From Natronolimnobius sp. AArcel1 (lineage in GTDB: Archaea; Halobacteriota; Halobacteria; Halobacteriales; Natrialbaceae), in assembly GCF_011043775.1 (NCBI RefSeq), contig NZ_JAAKXY010000005.1:496001-560000 (forward strand): DNA of 64,000 nucleotides. The letters are read 5' to 3'. A program made the position numbers and the translations under genes. Of this stretch, positions 43,213 through 51,526 are shown piece after piece. How positions within the stretch are numbered: position 1 is the stretch's first letter; each line of letters opens with the position of its first letter. Under the pieces are notes generated by a model. The model had not been told where the DNA came from, ran no database searches, and saw only the letters and a program-made list of their open reading frames with translations.

Positions 43213-43372
43213 TCGCCGGGAGTCCACATCAAAGCCCCATCTGCTCACGGGCGCGAAGCGCCCGTTTGCATGGTCAGCGGGACCTTCGGTCCCGCGCTAT
43301 CCTCAAGGACCGAGGCGCGTATGCGCCGAGGGAGTAGGGTGGGGTAGTTTACTTCGTTTTGTTGCAGTCGGA
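43213..43372 (+). ncRNA. Predicted omega-RNA of the 41962 tnpB with 20-nt guide
   Basis: Three hairpins in the right end: ACGGGCGC/GCGCCCGT (43247-43265), GCGGGACC/GGTCCCGC (43277-43295) and GGCGC-GTAT-GCGCC (43314-43327). GAGTAGGGTGGG and GTAGTTTAC follow. By family rules the guide would be TTCGTTTTGTTGCAGTCGGA (43353-43372). Transcription not shown. Confidence 0.4.
43240..43296. repeat. Paired-hairpin segment 5
   Basis: Starts ATCTGCTCACGGGCGC and has spacer TTGCATGGTCA between two perfect 8-bp stems. It shares start and spacer with 18791-18850, but the first loop is GAA here and TTC there, i.e. reverse complements. The decayed copy at 35708-35716 lacks it. Confidence 0.6.
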
Positions 43373-43393
43373 AAGCCGTGGTAGTTCGGTTCA

Positions 43394-43852
43394 CTACGCC
43401 GGCGACGGCGGATGCTGGACCCGGTCGATCCAGAACGATTCGATCGCCTTCGCCAGCGAGTCAAACTCCGTCGGACTGTCCGGTTTGACGAGGTACGCGT
43501 TCGCGTTTCGGTCGTAGCTCTTGTGGATATCATCATCCGCGGTCGAACTCGAGAGGACGAGCACCGGTGGCGTCGGATGCTCCCACTCGTTACCGAGCAG
43601 TTCAAGCAGCGCGTGCCCGCTCTTCTTCGGAAGATTGAGATCCAGCAGGATGACGTCAGGATAGCCATCTACCGCACCCGTCCGACAGCGACGGAAGTAC
43701 TCCGCCGCTTCGGCTCCGTCGGAGACTGTCCGGAAGCGCACGTCGCTGTCGGTCATGCCGAACGCCTCCTGCATGAGTCGAACGTCGCCGGGATTGTCCT
43801 CGACAATCAAGATATCCACCGGTTCGTTGGGCGTGTGATCTGACGTGCTCAT
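43394..43852 (-). CDS. Single-domain response regulator (Rcp1-like)
   Basis: 152 residues from M-S-T-S-D; an upstream in-frame start at 43864 is less likely. Acidic pair in 'ILIVEDNPGDVRL', phospho-acceptor Asp71 in 'VILLDLNLPKKSG', Thr/Ser switch in 'VLVLSSSTADDD', Lys in 'AYLVKPDSP'. There is no output domain. Such stand-alone receivers act on kinases or other proteins. It could serve the orphan kinases in this window, but no partner is adjacent. Confidence 0.9.
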   Translation of the reverse strand: MSTSDHTPNEPVDILIVEDNPGDVRLMQEAFGMTDSDVRFRTVSDGAEAAEYFRRCRTGAVDGYPDVILLDLNLPKKSGHALLELLGNEWEHPTPPVLVLSSSTADDDIHKSYDRNANAYLVKPDSPTEFDSLAKAIESFWIDRVQHPPSPA

Positions 43853-44002
43853 CACTACTACCAAGGTGGTCGCGCCTTCTACGTGCTCTGCCTACACATA
43901 TTGTGTGTCTGGTTTGTTGTATTATCCACAACAGCGAGCACGAATCGTGGCCACGGTCGCGACGGATCGAGACTGTAATCAGGCCCACCCGTCGGGAGTC
44001 GT

Positions 44003-45130
44003 TCACTGGCAACACGGGTCGAACTGGCACCGGTACTCCGTCCACAGCGCGGCTGCAACAGTGAAGTGCCCCGCGCTGGCGTAGCCGCGCTTGACGTAGG
44101 GTTCGCCCGCCAGCGTATAGCACTCGAGAAAAGTGCCATACCTCCCCAAGACGCGCTCGACGCGCTCGAGTTCTCGTTTCGCCCGATCCTCAAATCCGTA
44201 CTGCTCGAGGCCGATGGCGTACATGAAGCTGTTCCAGGGCCAGACGTGATAGTGATAGTCTCGATGGAGAAGAAAGAACGGATGCACCGCGCCATGTGAA
44301 AACGGCTGTGCGCGCAGACAGAGTCCGTTCGAGCGCTCGAGACCGCCGAGTGCGTCGACAATCGACGCCGCACGGTCATCGTCGACGAGTCTGAAGTAAA
44401 GCGGGACGACGTTCGCATCGCAGGCGAGCGTCTCCGAATCGCGATGCTCGTCGAAATAGTCGCCGTTCCACAACTGCGAGTCCAGAGCGTCGCGAATCCA
44501 CGACGAGTCGCCCGTGAACGTCGTCTCGAGACCGGCTTCCTCGAGTCGTACGACTGCCGCGAGAAGCATCGCGGTGTTGTACGCTTCACGCGCTCGAGCG
44601 GCCGAATCCCACCAGCCGCTGCCGGTGCCGGTGACTAGACCTGTCCGCTCGTCGACGAACCGCTCGCGGTGGCGTTCGGCAAGCGACACAATCGCGTCGG
44701 CATGGGCCTGAAGCCCCCCGGTTGCTGCCAACAGGCACACGAGCGCGGGAAACGTGTCAGCTCCTTCCGCGGGCGTGGCAGCGTTGCGACTCGGATGGAA
44801 GTCGGTGTAAAACGTCTCCGCATCGGCGAGTTCCGCGACGAGTTGGTCGGCCGTGTCGGCCAGCACGTCTCCGTACCCCGCCGCGACGATTCCTCGAGCG
44901 CCAAAACAGAGGTCTCGAGGCCAGACCCCGTCGAAGTGGCCACCGGCTTCAAACCCGCCTGCTGCCCGCTCGGCGAGAATCGTCGTCGCTGCCTGCTCGA
45001 GCGAGCCGTGATCGTGATAACCGTTCCGGCGAATGGTGGCGTAGTGAGCAAGTCGCCGGACCAACTCCCGCGTGTAGTATCGGCCGGTACGAACCGGTTC
45101 AATCGTCGTGAAAGGGATTTGGGTGCGCAT
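44003..45130 (-). CDS. Six-hairpin (alpha/alpha)6 glycosidase-like protein
   Basis: 375 residues. Motifs typical of glucoamylase/glucosidase-type (alpha/alpha)6 barrels: 'HFDGVWPRDLCFGARGI' near residue 65, 'GSGWWDSAARAREAYNTAML' near 170, 'LWNGDYFDEHRDSET', and 'YHYHVWPWNSFMYAIGLEQ' near 290. The W-P-R-D and E-x-x-x-R-A-x-x-Y-N type clusters line the active-site funnel in GH15/GH63-like enzymes. No signal peptide, so cytoplasmic. Substrate (an alpha-glucan or glucoside) is inferred only at fold level. Confidence 0.7.
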   Translation of the reverse strand: MRTQIPFTTIEPVRTGRYYTRELVRRLAHYATIRRNGYHDHGSLEQAATTILAERAAGGFEAGGHFDGVWPRDLCFGARGIVAAGYGDVLADTADQLVAELADAETFYTDFHPSRNAATPAEGADTFPALVCLLAATGGLQAHADAIVSLAERHRERFVDERTGLVTGTGSGWWDSAARAREAYNTAMLLAAVVRLEEAGLETTFTGDSSWIRDALDSQLWNGDYFDEHRDSETLACDANVVPLYFRLVDDDRAASIVDALGGLERSNGLCLRAQPFSHGAVHPFFLLHRDYHYHVWPWNSFMYAIGLEQYGFEDRAKRELERVERVLGRYGTFLECYTLAGEPYVKRGYASAGHFTVAAALWTEYRCQFDPCCQ

Positions 45131-45168
45131 CCAAAAAGAGCATGAGTTAGCGGCGCTCTCGACGAGCG

Positions 45169-45987
45169 TTAGCTCTCGTCGTCCGCTTCGTCTTGGGTGT
45201 CGGCGTCGGCCTCCTCGTCTTCCGCATTGGTAGAGTCGTTCTCATCGTCCGCTTCTGCCTCCGAGTCGGACGCGCTACTCGAGTCACCATCGCCATCATC
45301 GGGGTCTACCTTTTTGTGCGAGGCGTCCTCCTCGGGCGTTTCCTCTGGTTCAACGGCGTCGGTCTGGGACGGCTGGGCCTGTTCTGGATCCGGTCCCGCT
45401 GCCTCGGCGTTTTCCTCCGCAATCGCTGCATCGGAGACATCAATTTTGACGGCTTCGTCATCGCCGTCCGTGTTCCGACGAGGATCATCCGCTGTAGTGC
45501 CGATGTCCGGTTTCGACCGTGGCTCGTCACGGTCGTCGGTGAACTCGACGCCCGAACCCGTCGCCTCGTCGTCCGAATCGATGGGGTCGTCCTCGAGGGA
45601 CTTCCGACTGGCATCGGGTCGATTCGACGCATGGGCTGCATCGCTCGTCTCTTTGCCAGCCGTTTCGCCCTCGATATCTTCGATGGAAGTCGGTTCGAAC
45701 GTCTCTGCCGCGTCATCGCTCGAGTCAGAGCGACGATTCAGTCCGTATTTCAGCAGGGCTGCGCCAGCGATTGCTTTCGGAATCGCTCGTCGCTGCCCCT
45801 TGAGTCCCGACCGAAGGGCAGCGACGAGCAAGAGTCCACCACCTGCAAGCGAGAGTGTTCCACTCGGTAACTCACTCGGATCGACCGATTTCGCCGCTTC
45901 GATCGGGGTTTGCGCGCTCAATTCGTCGGTGGCGATATCGTCGCCCGGCAGTTCCGTCGGCAGCTTGTGATCGTGTTCCTCAGTCAT
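45169..45987 (-). CDS. Acidic haloarchaeal protein with short hydrophobic region
   Basis: 272 residues when started at M-T-E-E-H-D-H; a longer frame to 46077 begins with non-acidic residues and is unlikely. One or two weak membrane segments lie at about 43-78 ('LSLAGGGLLLVAALRSG' then 'AIAGAALLKYGL'). The last 190 residues are an acidic, low-complexity region rich in D, E, S, A and T. No domain recognised. It looks like a membrane-tethered disordered protein. Confidence 0.6.
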   Translation of the reverse strand: MTEEHDHKLPTELPGDDIATDELSAQTPIEAAKSVDPSELPSGTLSLAGGGLLLVAALRSGLKGQRRAIPKAIAGAALLKYGLNRRSDSSDDAAETFEPTSIEDIEGETAGKETSDAAHASNRPDASRKSLEDDPIDSDDEATGSGVEFTDDRDEPRSKPDIGTTADDPRRNTDGDDEAVKIDVSDAAIAEENAEAAGPDPEQAQPSQTDAVEPEETPEEDASHKKVDPDDGDGDSSSASDSEAEADDENDSTNAEDEEADADTQDEADDES

Positions 45988-46181
45988 TGAACGGACCTCC
46001 GCGCACGTGCGCTGCGTACTGCTATGCGGCCCGGACGGTTGAAAGTTAGACCGGCAATCGAAACGACCGTTGCTCAACCGGTTGCCGCAGACGGACTGTG
46101 ACAGGAATCAGATGCGCGAGAACAGTCAGACTCGAGCCGTCACTCGCCCGTGTCAAACGCAAAAAACGGTCCAGGGACTGG

Positions 46182-49100
46182 TTACTCGAGTTCGCCGCCG
46201 CCCCACTGGGCCTCGCGGCGTGGGCGTGAACTCACGGAGGCAACCTCGAGGTCGCCATCGAACTCGTCGAGTGCTTCGACGTAGGCCTCGGCGCTGGCTT
46301 CCGTCGAGAGGTACGGAATCTCCTCTTCGACAGCCATCTCGAGGGAGTCACGGTCGCGGCTGACGACGAAGTCGACCTTCCCTTCGCGGATAGCCTGTGG
46401 CACGTCGTCGAACTCGGCGACGTCGAAGTGGGCATCGAAGCCGTCAATGTCGAAGTCGACGACGGCGGTTCCCTCGCTGGCGTCGTTGTACGCGGCTTGC
46501 TGGGCTTTCCAGTAGGCCGTGCCGAACTCGCTTGCGGTGCCCATGACCTCACCCGTCGATTTCATCTCTGGGCCGAGACGTGGGTCCGATCCTGGCAGAC
46601 GGTCAAAGGGCAGGACGACCTCCTTGATAGACGTATGATCCGGAATCTGCTCGGTGGCCTCGAGACTCTGCAGGGTCTCGCCGGCCATGACCTTCGCGGC
46701 GAGTTTCGCGATTGGGACGCCCGTTGCCTTCGAGACGAACGGGACGGTACGCGAGGAGCGCGGGTTCGCTTCGAGGACGTAGACCTCGCCATCGCGGACG
46801 GCGAGTTGGACGTTCAGCAGGCCTTTCGTCTTCAGCGCCTCGGCGATGTCTTCGGTGACTTCGCGGACGCGTGCGAGCGTGTCCGCATCGAGCGAGCGCG
46901 GCGGGATCATACACGCCGAGTCGCCGGAGTGGACGCCAGCCGTTTCGACGTGTTCCATGATGCCGCCGATGAGGATGGTGCGGCCGTCCGAGACCGCGTC
47001 CACGTCGAGTTCGACCGCATCCTCGAGGAAGTCATCGACGAGGATCGGTTTCTCGGGGCTGACGCGGACTGCTTCCTCGATGTAGGTCTCGAGTTCCTCG
47101 TCGTTGTAGACGACGTCCATCGCACGGCCACCAAGCACGTAGGACGGACGCACGAGGACGGGGTAGCCGATATCGTGGGCGAGTTCGAGCGCCTCTTCTT
47201 TGGAGAAGGCGGTGCCACCCTCTGGCTGGGCGATGCCCATCTCGTCCATCAGGGCGTTAAAGCGGTCGCGGTCCTCTGCGAGGTCCATCGCTTCGACGCT
47301 CGTGCCCATGACCTCACACTCGAGGCCGCGGCGCTCGATCTCTTCGGCGAGCGGTTCGCCGATGTTGACCGAGGTCTGACCACCGAACTGGACCATGACG
47401 CCGTCTGCGCCGGTTGCTTCGGCGACGTCTGCGACTTCCTCAGCCGTAATGGGCTCGAAGAAGAGGCCATCGGAGGTGTCGTAGTCAGTCGAGACCGTTT
47501 CGGGGTTGTTGTTGACAACGTGGGCGTCAATTCCCAGTTCTCTGAGTGCGCGGACTGCATGCACCGAACAGTAGTCGAACTCGACACCCTGTCCGATACG
47601 GATCGGGCCACCGCCGACGACGATGACGCTCTCGATATCGCGTTCGACCTCGAGTTCGCCGGCTGCGGCGTCACCGAGCAGCGGACCGGACTCGAACTCG
47701 TTCTTGCGCGAGGAGTAGTAATAGGGCGTCTCAGCTTCGAACTCGCCGGCACAGGTGTCGACCTGTTTGTACGTGCGACCGGGGACTTCGCTCTCGACGG
47801 TGTCGACCTCTGCGCCCGCCGCGGAGGCGATGGTTGCGTTCGTGTGGCCGGCGATGGCGGCTTCGGTGAAGTCACCCTCCTGAGCCGCGAGCGTCGAGTC
47901 GGCAATGCGCTTGTAGCGCTCGGTGTACCACTCGAAGATGCCCGTCAGGGAAACGACCTCATCAACGCTGTAGCCGCGCTCGAACGCCTCGAACATCGCG
48001 TACGGACGATCCGGCGATGGGCGCTCGAGGTAGTGCTCCTCGAGTTCGTCGTCGGAGACCTCGTCCCAGACGACGTCGGGTTCGTACTCACTCGAGCGGA
48101 GGGCTTTGAGCAGGGACTCCTCGAAGGAGCGGCCGATAGCCATTGCCTCGCCGGTCGATTTCATCGCGGTCGTCAGCTCGAAGTCGACATCGTCGAACTT
48201 GTCTTTGGGCCAGCGTGGCACCTTGGTGACGACGTAGTCGATTGCAGGCTCGAAGGCGGCGGTCGTCTCGCCGGTAATTTCGTTCTCAATCTCGTGGAGG
48301 CGTTTGCCGAGTGCGACCTTCGCGGTCACGCGGGCGATTGGATATCCCGTTGCCTTCGAGGCGAGCGCCGAGGAGCGCGAGACACGCGGGTTGACCTCGA
48401 CGACGCGGTATTCGCCGCCGGGCGTGCCGTCGTCGTGCCAGGCGAACTGGATGTTACAGCCACCCTGAATGCCGAGTTCACGGATCACATCAAGCGCTGC
48501 GGTGCGCATCTCCTGGTGACCCTCGTCGGGAACGATCTGGGAGGGCGTGACGACCGTCGATTCGCCCGTGTGGATGCCCATCGGGTCGATGTTCTCCATG
48601 TTACAGATGATGATACAGGAGTCATCGGCGTCGCGCATGACCTCGTACTCGTACTCCACCCAGCCCGCGATGGATTCCGTGATGAGCACCTCGCTGTTGC
48701 GCGAGAGACGCAGCCCCTTGCGGACGCGCTCGAGCAGTTCGTCCATCTCGTGGACGACGCCCGATCCGGAGCCACCGAGCGTATAGGTTGTGCGGGCGAT
48801 AACTGGGAGTCCGCCGACCTCCTCGACGGCGGCTTCGACGCGCTCACGAACGTCCTCGTCGCTCAGTTCGGTGACTGACTCGCCCTCCTCGAGCGAGATA
48901 GTCGTCGATCCCGGCACGGGCTGGCCGATCTTTTCCATGCGCTGGCGGAACAGATCTCGGTCTTCCGTCGCGTAGATGGTGTCGAGTGGCGTGCCCATAA
49001 TCTCGACATCGTACTTCTCGAGAACGCCTTCTTCGGCGAGTTCGGCGGTGACGTTGAGGCCGGTCTGGCCGCCGAGACCCGCGATAACGCCATCTGGGTT

Positions 49101-49358
49101 CTCTTTGGCGATAATCTCCGAGATGGCGTCGGTCGTGATTGGCTCGATGTAGACCTCGTCTGCCATCTCCGGGTCGGTCATGATGGTCGCCGGATTTGAG
49201 TTGACGAGGACGACTTCTGCCCCTTCCTCCTGCAGTGCGCGGCAGGCCTGTGCGCCGGAGTAGTCGAACTCGGCTGCCTGTCCGATCTGAATCGGGCCGC
49301 TCCCGATCAGGAGGATTTTGCGTCCGTCCCCTGTGTCGCCGTCGTTGTCCGTACTCAT
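46182..49358 (-). CDS. carB: Carbamoyl-phosphate synthase large subunit
   Basis: 1058 residues from M-S-T-D-N-D; upstream residues in the same frame are not family-like. Two homologous halves: 'LLIGSGPIQIGQAAEFDYSG' at the start and 'VVGGGPIRIGQGVEFDYCS' in the middle, each followed by an ATP-grasp domain ('TTYTLGGSGSGVV', 'PSYVLGGRAMDVV'; 'VEVNPRVSRSSALASKATG', 'LEANPRSSRTVPFVSKATG'). The last about 130 residues form the MGS-like allosteric domain ('TEASAEAYVEAL'). The enzyme makes carbamoyl phosphate for arginine and pyrimidine synthesis. The small subunit gene carA is not adjacent and not in this window. Confidence 0.97.
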   Translation of the reverse strand: MSTDNDGDTGDGRKILLIGSGPIQIGQAAEFDYSGAQACRALQEEGAEVVLVNSNPATIMTDPEMADEVYIEPITTDAISEIIAKENPDGVIAGLGGQTGLNVTAELAEEGVLEKYDVEIMGTPLDTIYATEDRDLFRQRMEKIGQPVPGSTTISLEEGESVTELSDEDVRERVEAAVEEVGGLPVIARTTYTLGGSGSGVVHEMDELLERVRKGLRLSRNSEVLITESIAGWVEYEYEVMRDADDSCIIICNMENIDPMGIHTGESTVVTPSQIVPDEGHQEMRTAALDVIRELGIQGGCNIQFAWHDDGTPGGEYRVVEVNPRVSRSSALASKATGYPIARVTAKVALGKRLHEIENEITGETTAAFEPAIDYVVTKVPRWPKDKFDDVDFELTTAMKSTGEAMAIGRSFEESLLKALRSSEYEPDVVWDEVSDDELEEHYLERPSPDRPYAMFEAFERGYSVDEVVSLTGIFEWYTERYKRIADSTLAAQEGDFTEAAIAGHTNATIASAAGAEVDTVESEVPGRTYKQVDTCAGEFEAETPYYYSSRKNEFESGPLLGDAAAGELEVERDIESVIVVGGGPIRIGQGVEFDYCSVHAVRALRELGIDAHVVNNNPETVSTDYDTSDGLFFEPITAEEVADVAEATGADGVMVQFGGQTSVNIGEPLAEEIERRGLECEVMGTSVEAMDLAEDRDRFNALMDEMGIAQPEGGTAFSKEEALELAHDIGYPVLVRPSYVLGGRAMDVVYNDEELETYIEEAVRVSPEKPILVDDFLEDAVELDVDAVSDGRTILIGGIMEHVETAGVHSGDSACMIPPRSLDADTLARVREVTEDIAEALKTKGLLNVQLAVRDGEVYVLEANPRSSRTVPFVSKATGVPIAKLAAKVMAGETLQSLEATEQIPDHTSIKEVVLPFDRLPGSDPRLGPEMKSTGEVMGTASEFGTAYWKAQQAAYNDASEGTAVVDFDIDGFDAHFDVAEFDDVPQAIREGKVDFVVSRDRDSLEMAVEEEIPYLSTEASAEAYVEALDEFDGDLEVASVSSRPRREAQWGGGELE

Positions 49359-49750
49359 TGGTCTTGTACGTCCGAAGTTCGCACATCGTAATAAGCCCCA
49401 CGATACAGTACGAATCTCGAAATGGCTTTTCGAAATTCGAACTGGCGACGAGTGAGAGGCCACACTGTCACCGATTTCTGCCCATTAGGATAGTTGCACC
49501 ACGAACCGTTCGACATTTGCGAGTAAATCGGTGTGACTCTCTGTGATTCGCTCGAACTACGGCGTGTGCTATGGGGACAGACAGCACTCGAGATGTGCAG
49601 TGAGATCGGTCCCAAAGAGCCGACTAAAGCAGACATCTACCTCATCACACCAGCGGCGCTTCGAAAATCGAAATCAGGATCGATCCCCGATGTAGCAGCA
49701 GGCAGGCGCAGTCACGCTCGAGGAGATTGCGTACCGGAGAGTTGGGGATG
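49359..49750. other. Intergenic stretch upstream of carB, no gene seen
   Basis: No open frame with haloarchaeal character and no repeats. It presumably holds the carB promoter on the minus strand. Confidence 0.5.
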
Positions 49751-50056
49751 CTACCGCATTGATTCGGGCGCGTAGACGGTATCGGACATGATCCATGCCG
49801 TCTCGCTGCCCGGTTCGCCGAGGTAGATCGCAAAGAACGATTCGCGGCCATCGTCGACTGAAATTCGGTAGCCGCGACTCGTTAATTCGGTTGATGTATC
49901 AGAATCGGATAGTTGTGTATCGGTCTCAGGTGGGCGATCGGGGGCGGTCACAGTCGCTCTCAGGGCCAGCGACAGATAACGGACACGGTTCGTGCGTTCC
50001 TCGAGTGATCGGCCCCGAGACGTGGTATTTCTAAACTCCAGAAAGTAGTGGATCAA
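49751..50056 (-). CDS. Small hypothetical haloarchaeal protein
   Basis: 101 residues with acidic pattern and beta-rich C-terminus ('GYRISVDDGRESFFAIYLG', 'AWIMSDTVYAPESM'). No family recognised. The first 25 residues are more basic than expected, so the real start may be at an internal position. Confidence 0.5.
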   Translation of the reverse strand: MIHYFLEFRNTTSRGRSLEERTNRVRYLSLALRATVTAPDRPPETDTQLSDSDTSTELTSRGYRISVDDGRESFFAIYLGEPGSETAWIMSDTVYAPESMR

Positions 50057-50174
50057 TTCATCCGTCTGTATTGTCTGCGTTTCGACCGCGCAATTGTGCT
50101 AGCCTGCAGGACGAAACGCCGTCATATGTCGAGATGGAATGTACTATTCATTTTCGAGAGGTTCTGCCCCATCG

Positions 50175-50714
50175 TTACATCGGTTGGTCGTGTTCGCTCT
50201 CGAAGTTTCGCTGGGCGCGGTACTGCTCGACGAACTCGCCGATGTCGAACTCGAGCATCTGGGTTTCGAACTCCGAGATGGCGCCGTCGTCCTCGGCGTG
50301 GCTGATCGCGTGTTCCATGAGTTCGACGACGAGTTCGACGATGATCTCGTGGAGTCGCCGGGAGTCGAAGTCGGTGACCCAGAGCATCGCGTAGCCGACT
50401 GTGCCGTCGTCGCTCGCGTCATAGGTGACGACTTTCTCGGGGAACTCCTCTAAGACGACGCCCATGAGGTGGGGCGTCCCGAAGCGGTCGAAATCGTCGT
50501 CGGTGTCGATTGTCTCCTCGAGAATCGCAACGAGTGACTCGGGGAAGAATCGCGACGCAGGGTGTGCGTCGGTGACGACGGCGTGGGGTTCGCCACAGGG
50601 ACAGCTGGTGTACTCGTACATCCCGAGGTCGACGCTGTGGGGGTCGAGGTGCTCCCCGCAGGGTAACTCGAGGTGCCGTTCGGTGCCGGAACCCGGAACA
50701 CGGGGCTCTGCCAT
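50175..50714 (-). CDS. Conserved haloarchaeal protein, DUF5815-like
   Basis: 179 residues from M-A-E-P-R-V-P; upstream codons in frame are antisense-like. The N-terminal third has paired Cys/His motifs (C-G-E-H, then 'CPCGEPHAV') that could bind zinc, followed by helices rich in acidic residues. It matches a conserved haloarchaeal family I remember as DUF5815 (unverified number). Function unknown. Confidence 0.65.
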   Translation of the reverse strand: MAEPRVPGSGTERHLELPCGEHLDPHSVDLGMYEYTSCPCGEPHAVVTDAHPASRFFPESLVAILEETIDTDDDFDRFGTPHLMGVVLEEFPEKVVTYDASDDGTVGYAMLWVTDFDSRRLHEIIVELVVELMEHAISHAEDDGAISEFETQMLEFDIGEFVEQYRAQRNFESEHDQPM

Positions 50715-50772
50715 TGGCCGCTCTTGGGCCGGACCGGGCATAAGGGCGACGACTCGGTGAGCACGGTTGGGT

Positions 50773-51510
50773 CTACGCGGGCCACCGAAACGCGAGGCTG
50801 TACATCTCGCCGACGGATTCGAACCCGATTGTCTCGACGAGGGCGTCAGCTCGGTCGCACAACTGTTCTCCGACCGCATCCTCCAGTTGGTCCGCCCGCG
50901 AGTGGACCACCGCAGCATGAGCCTCGAGGTGGCTCTTTGTCCACGGCACCGGCTCGAGTAGCGTCTGCGTGCGGTCGTATTCCCAGCCAGCGCCGACGAA
51001 CAGCCGCCGCAGCGTCGCGGCCGCGTAAAACGAGAGCATCGGCTGTCCGTCGGCCAGTTCGGCGGCCGCGTTCTCGAGTGCGAACAACTCGCGGACCGCG
51101 GCGTCGTCGGGCAGCGGCTCGTAGTCGTTGGCGACGAGGTGACAGCCCGGCGCGGCGACGCGGGTTAGTTCCGTGAGAACGGGCTCGAGATCGGCCGGTG
51201 GGACAACGTTGAACAGCCCGTGGGCGGTGATGATCTCGATGGAGTTGTCGGGAAGCGGAATCGTGCGAAGATCGGCCTCGAGGACTGCGACTTTTTCCGG
51301 TGAACTGGTCGCCGAGTCGGTGTTCACTCGCACGCGCTCGAGAGTGGATTTCGCGTGCTTTCGCTCGTTGGTCACGGCGTAGACGCGGCTTGCGCCGCCT
51401 GCGAGCAAGCCGGCGGTTGTGTTGCCGACGCCCGCGCCTGCCTCGAGACAGACGGCATCCGCAACTGGACGATCCGCAAGTGCGGTCGTAACAGTACGTG
51501 GAATTGACAT
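50773..51510 (-). CDS. Class I SAM-dependent methyltransferase
   Basis: 245 residues from M-S-I-P-R-T. Motif I 'CLEAGAGVGNTTAGLL' (residues 19-34) binds SAM. Next comes an acidic loop 'VLEADLRTIPLPDNSIEII' and 'NDYEPLP'. The C-terminal half is helical. Substrate unknown. The gene lies 17 bases from the aldo/keto reductase gene on the same strand, so the two probably share an operon. Confidence 0.8.
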   Translation of the reverse strand: MSIPRTVTTALADRPVADAVCLEAGAGVGNTTAGLLAGGASRVYAVTNERKHAKSTLERVRVNTDSATSSPEKVAVLEADLRTIPLPDNSIEIITAHGLFNVVPPADLEPVLTELTRVAAPGCHLVANDYEPLPDDAAVRELFALENAAAELADGQPMLSFYAAATLRRLFVGAGWEYDRTQTLLEPVPWTKSHLEAHAAVVHSRADQLEDAVGEQLCDRADALVETIGFESVGEMYSLAFRWPA

Positions 51511-51526
51511 CGAAGCCGCGAGTTCG

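Larger units (their letters stand above)
41900..43352 (+). mobile_element. IS1341-type element, tnpB only, intact
   Basis: The left boundary is uncertain; the hairpin at 41936-41952 lies 10 bases before tnpB. The right end extends from the tnpB stop to GTAGTTTAC (43344-43352) and contains three strong hairpins. No tnpA. Confidence 0.7.

Noticed and set aside
45193..45970. Two long plus-strand frames
   Set aside because: Antisense of the acidic low-complexity protein at 45169-45987; composition is not haloarchaeal.
46428..48878. 816-codon open frame on the plus strand opposite carB
   Set aside because: carB on the minus strand is unmistakable. The antisense frame is open because of the strong G/C third-position bias, and its product has no recognisable domain.
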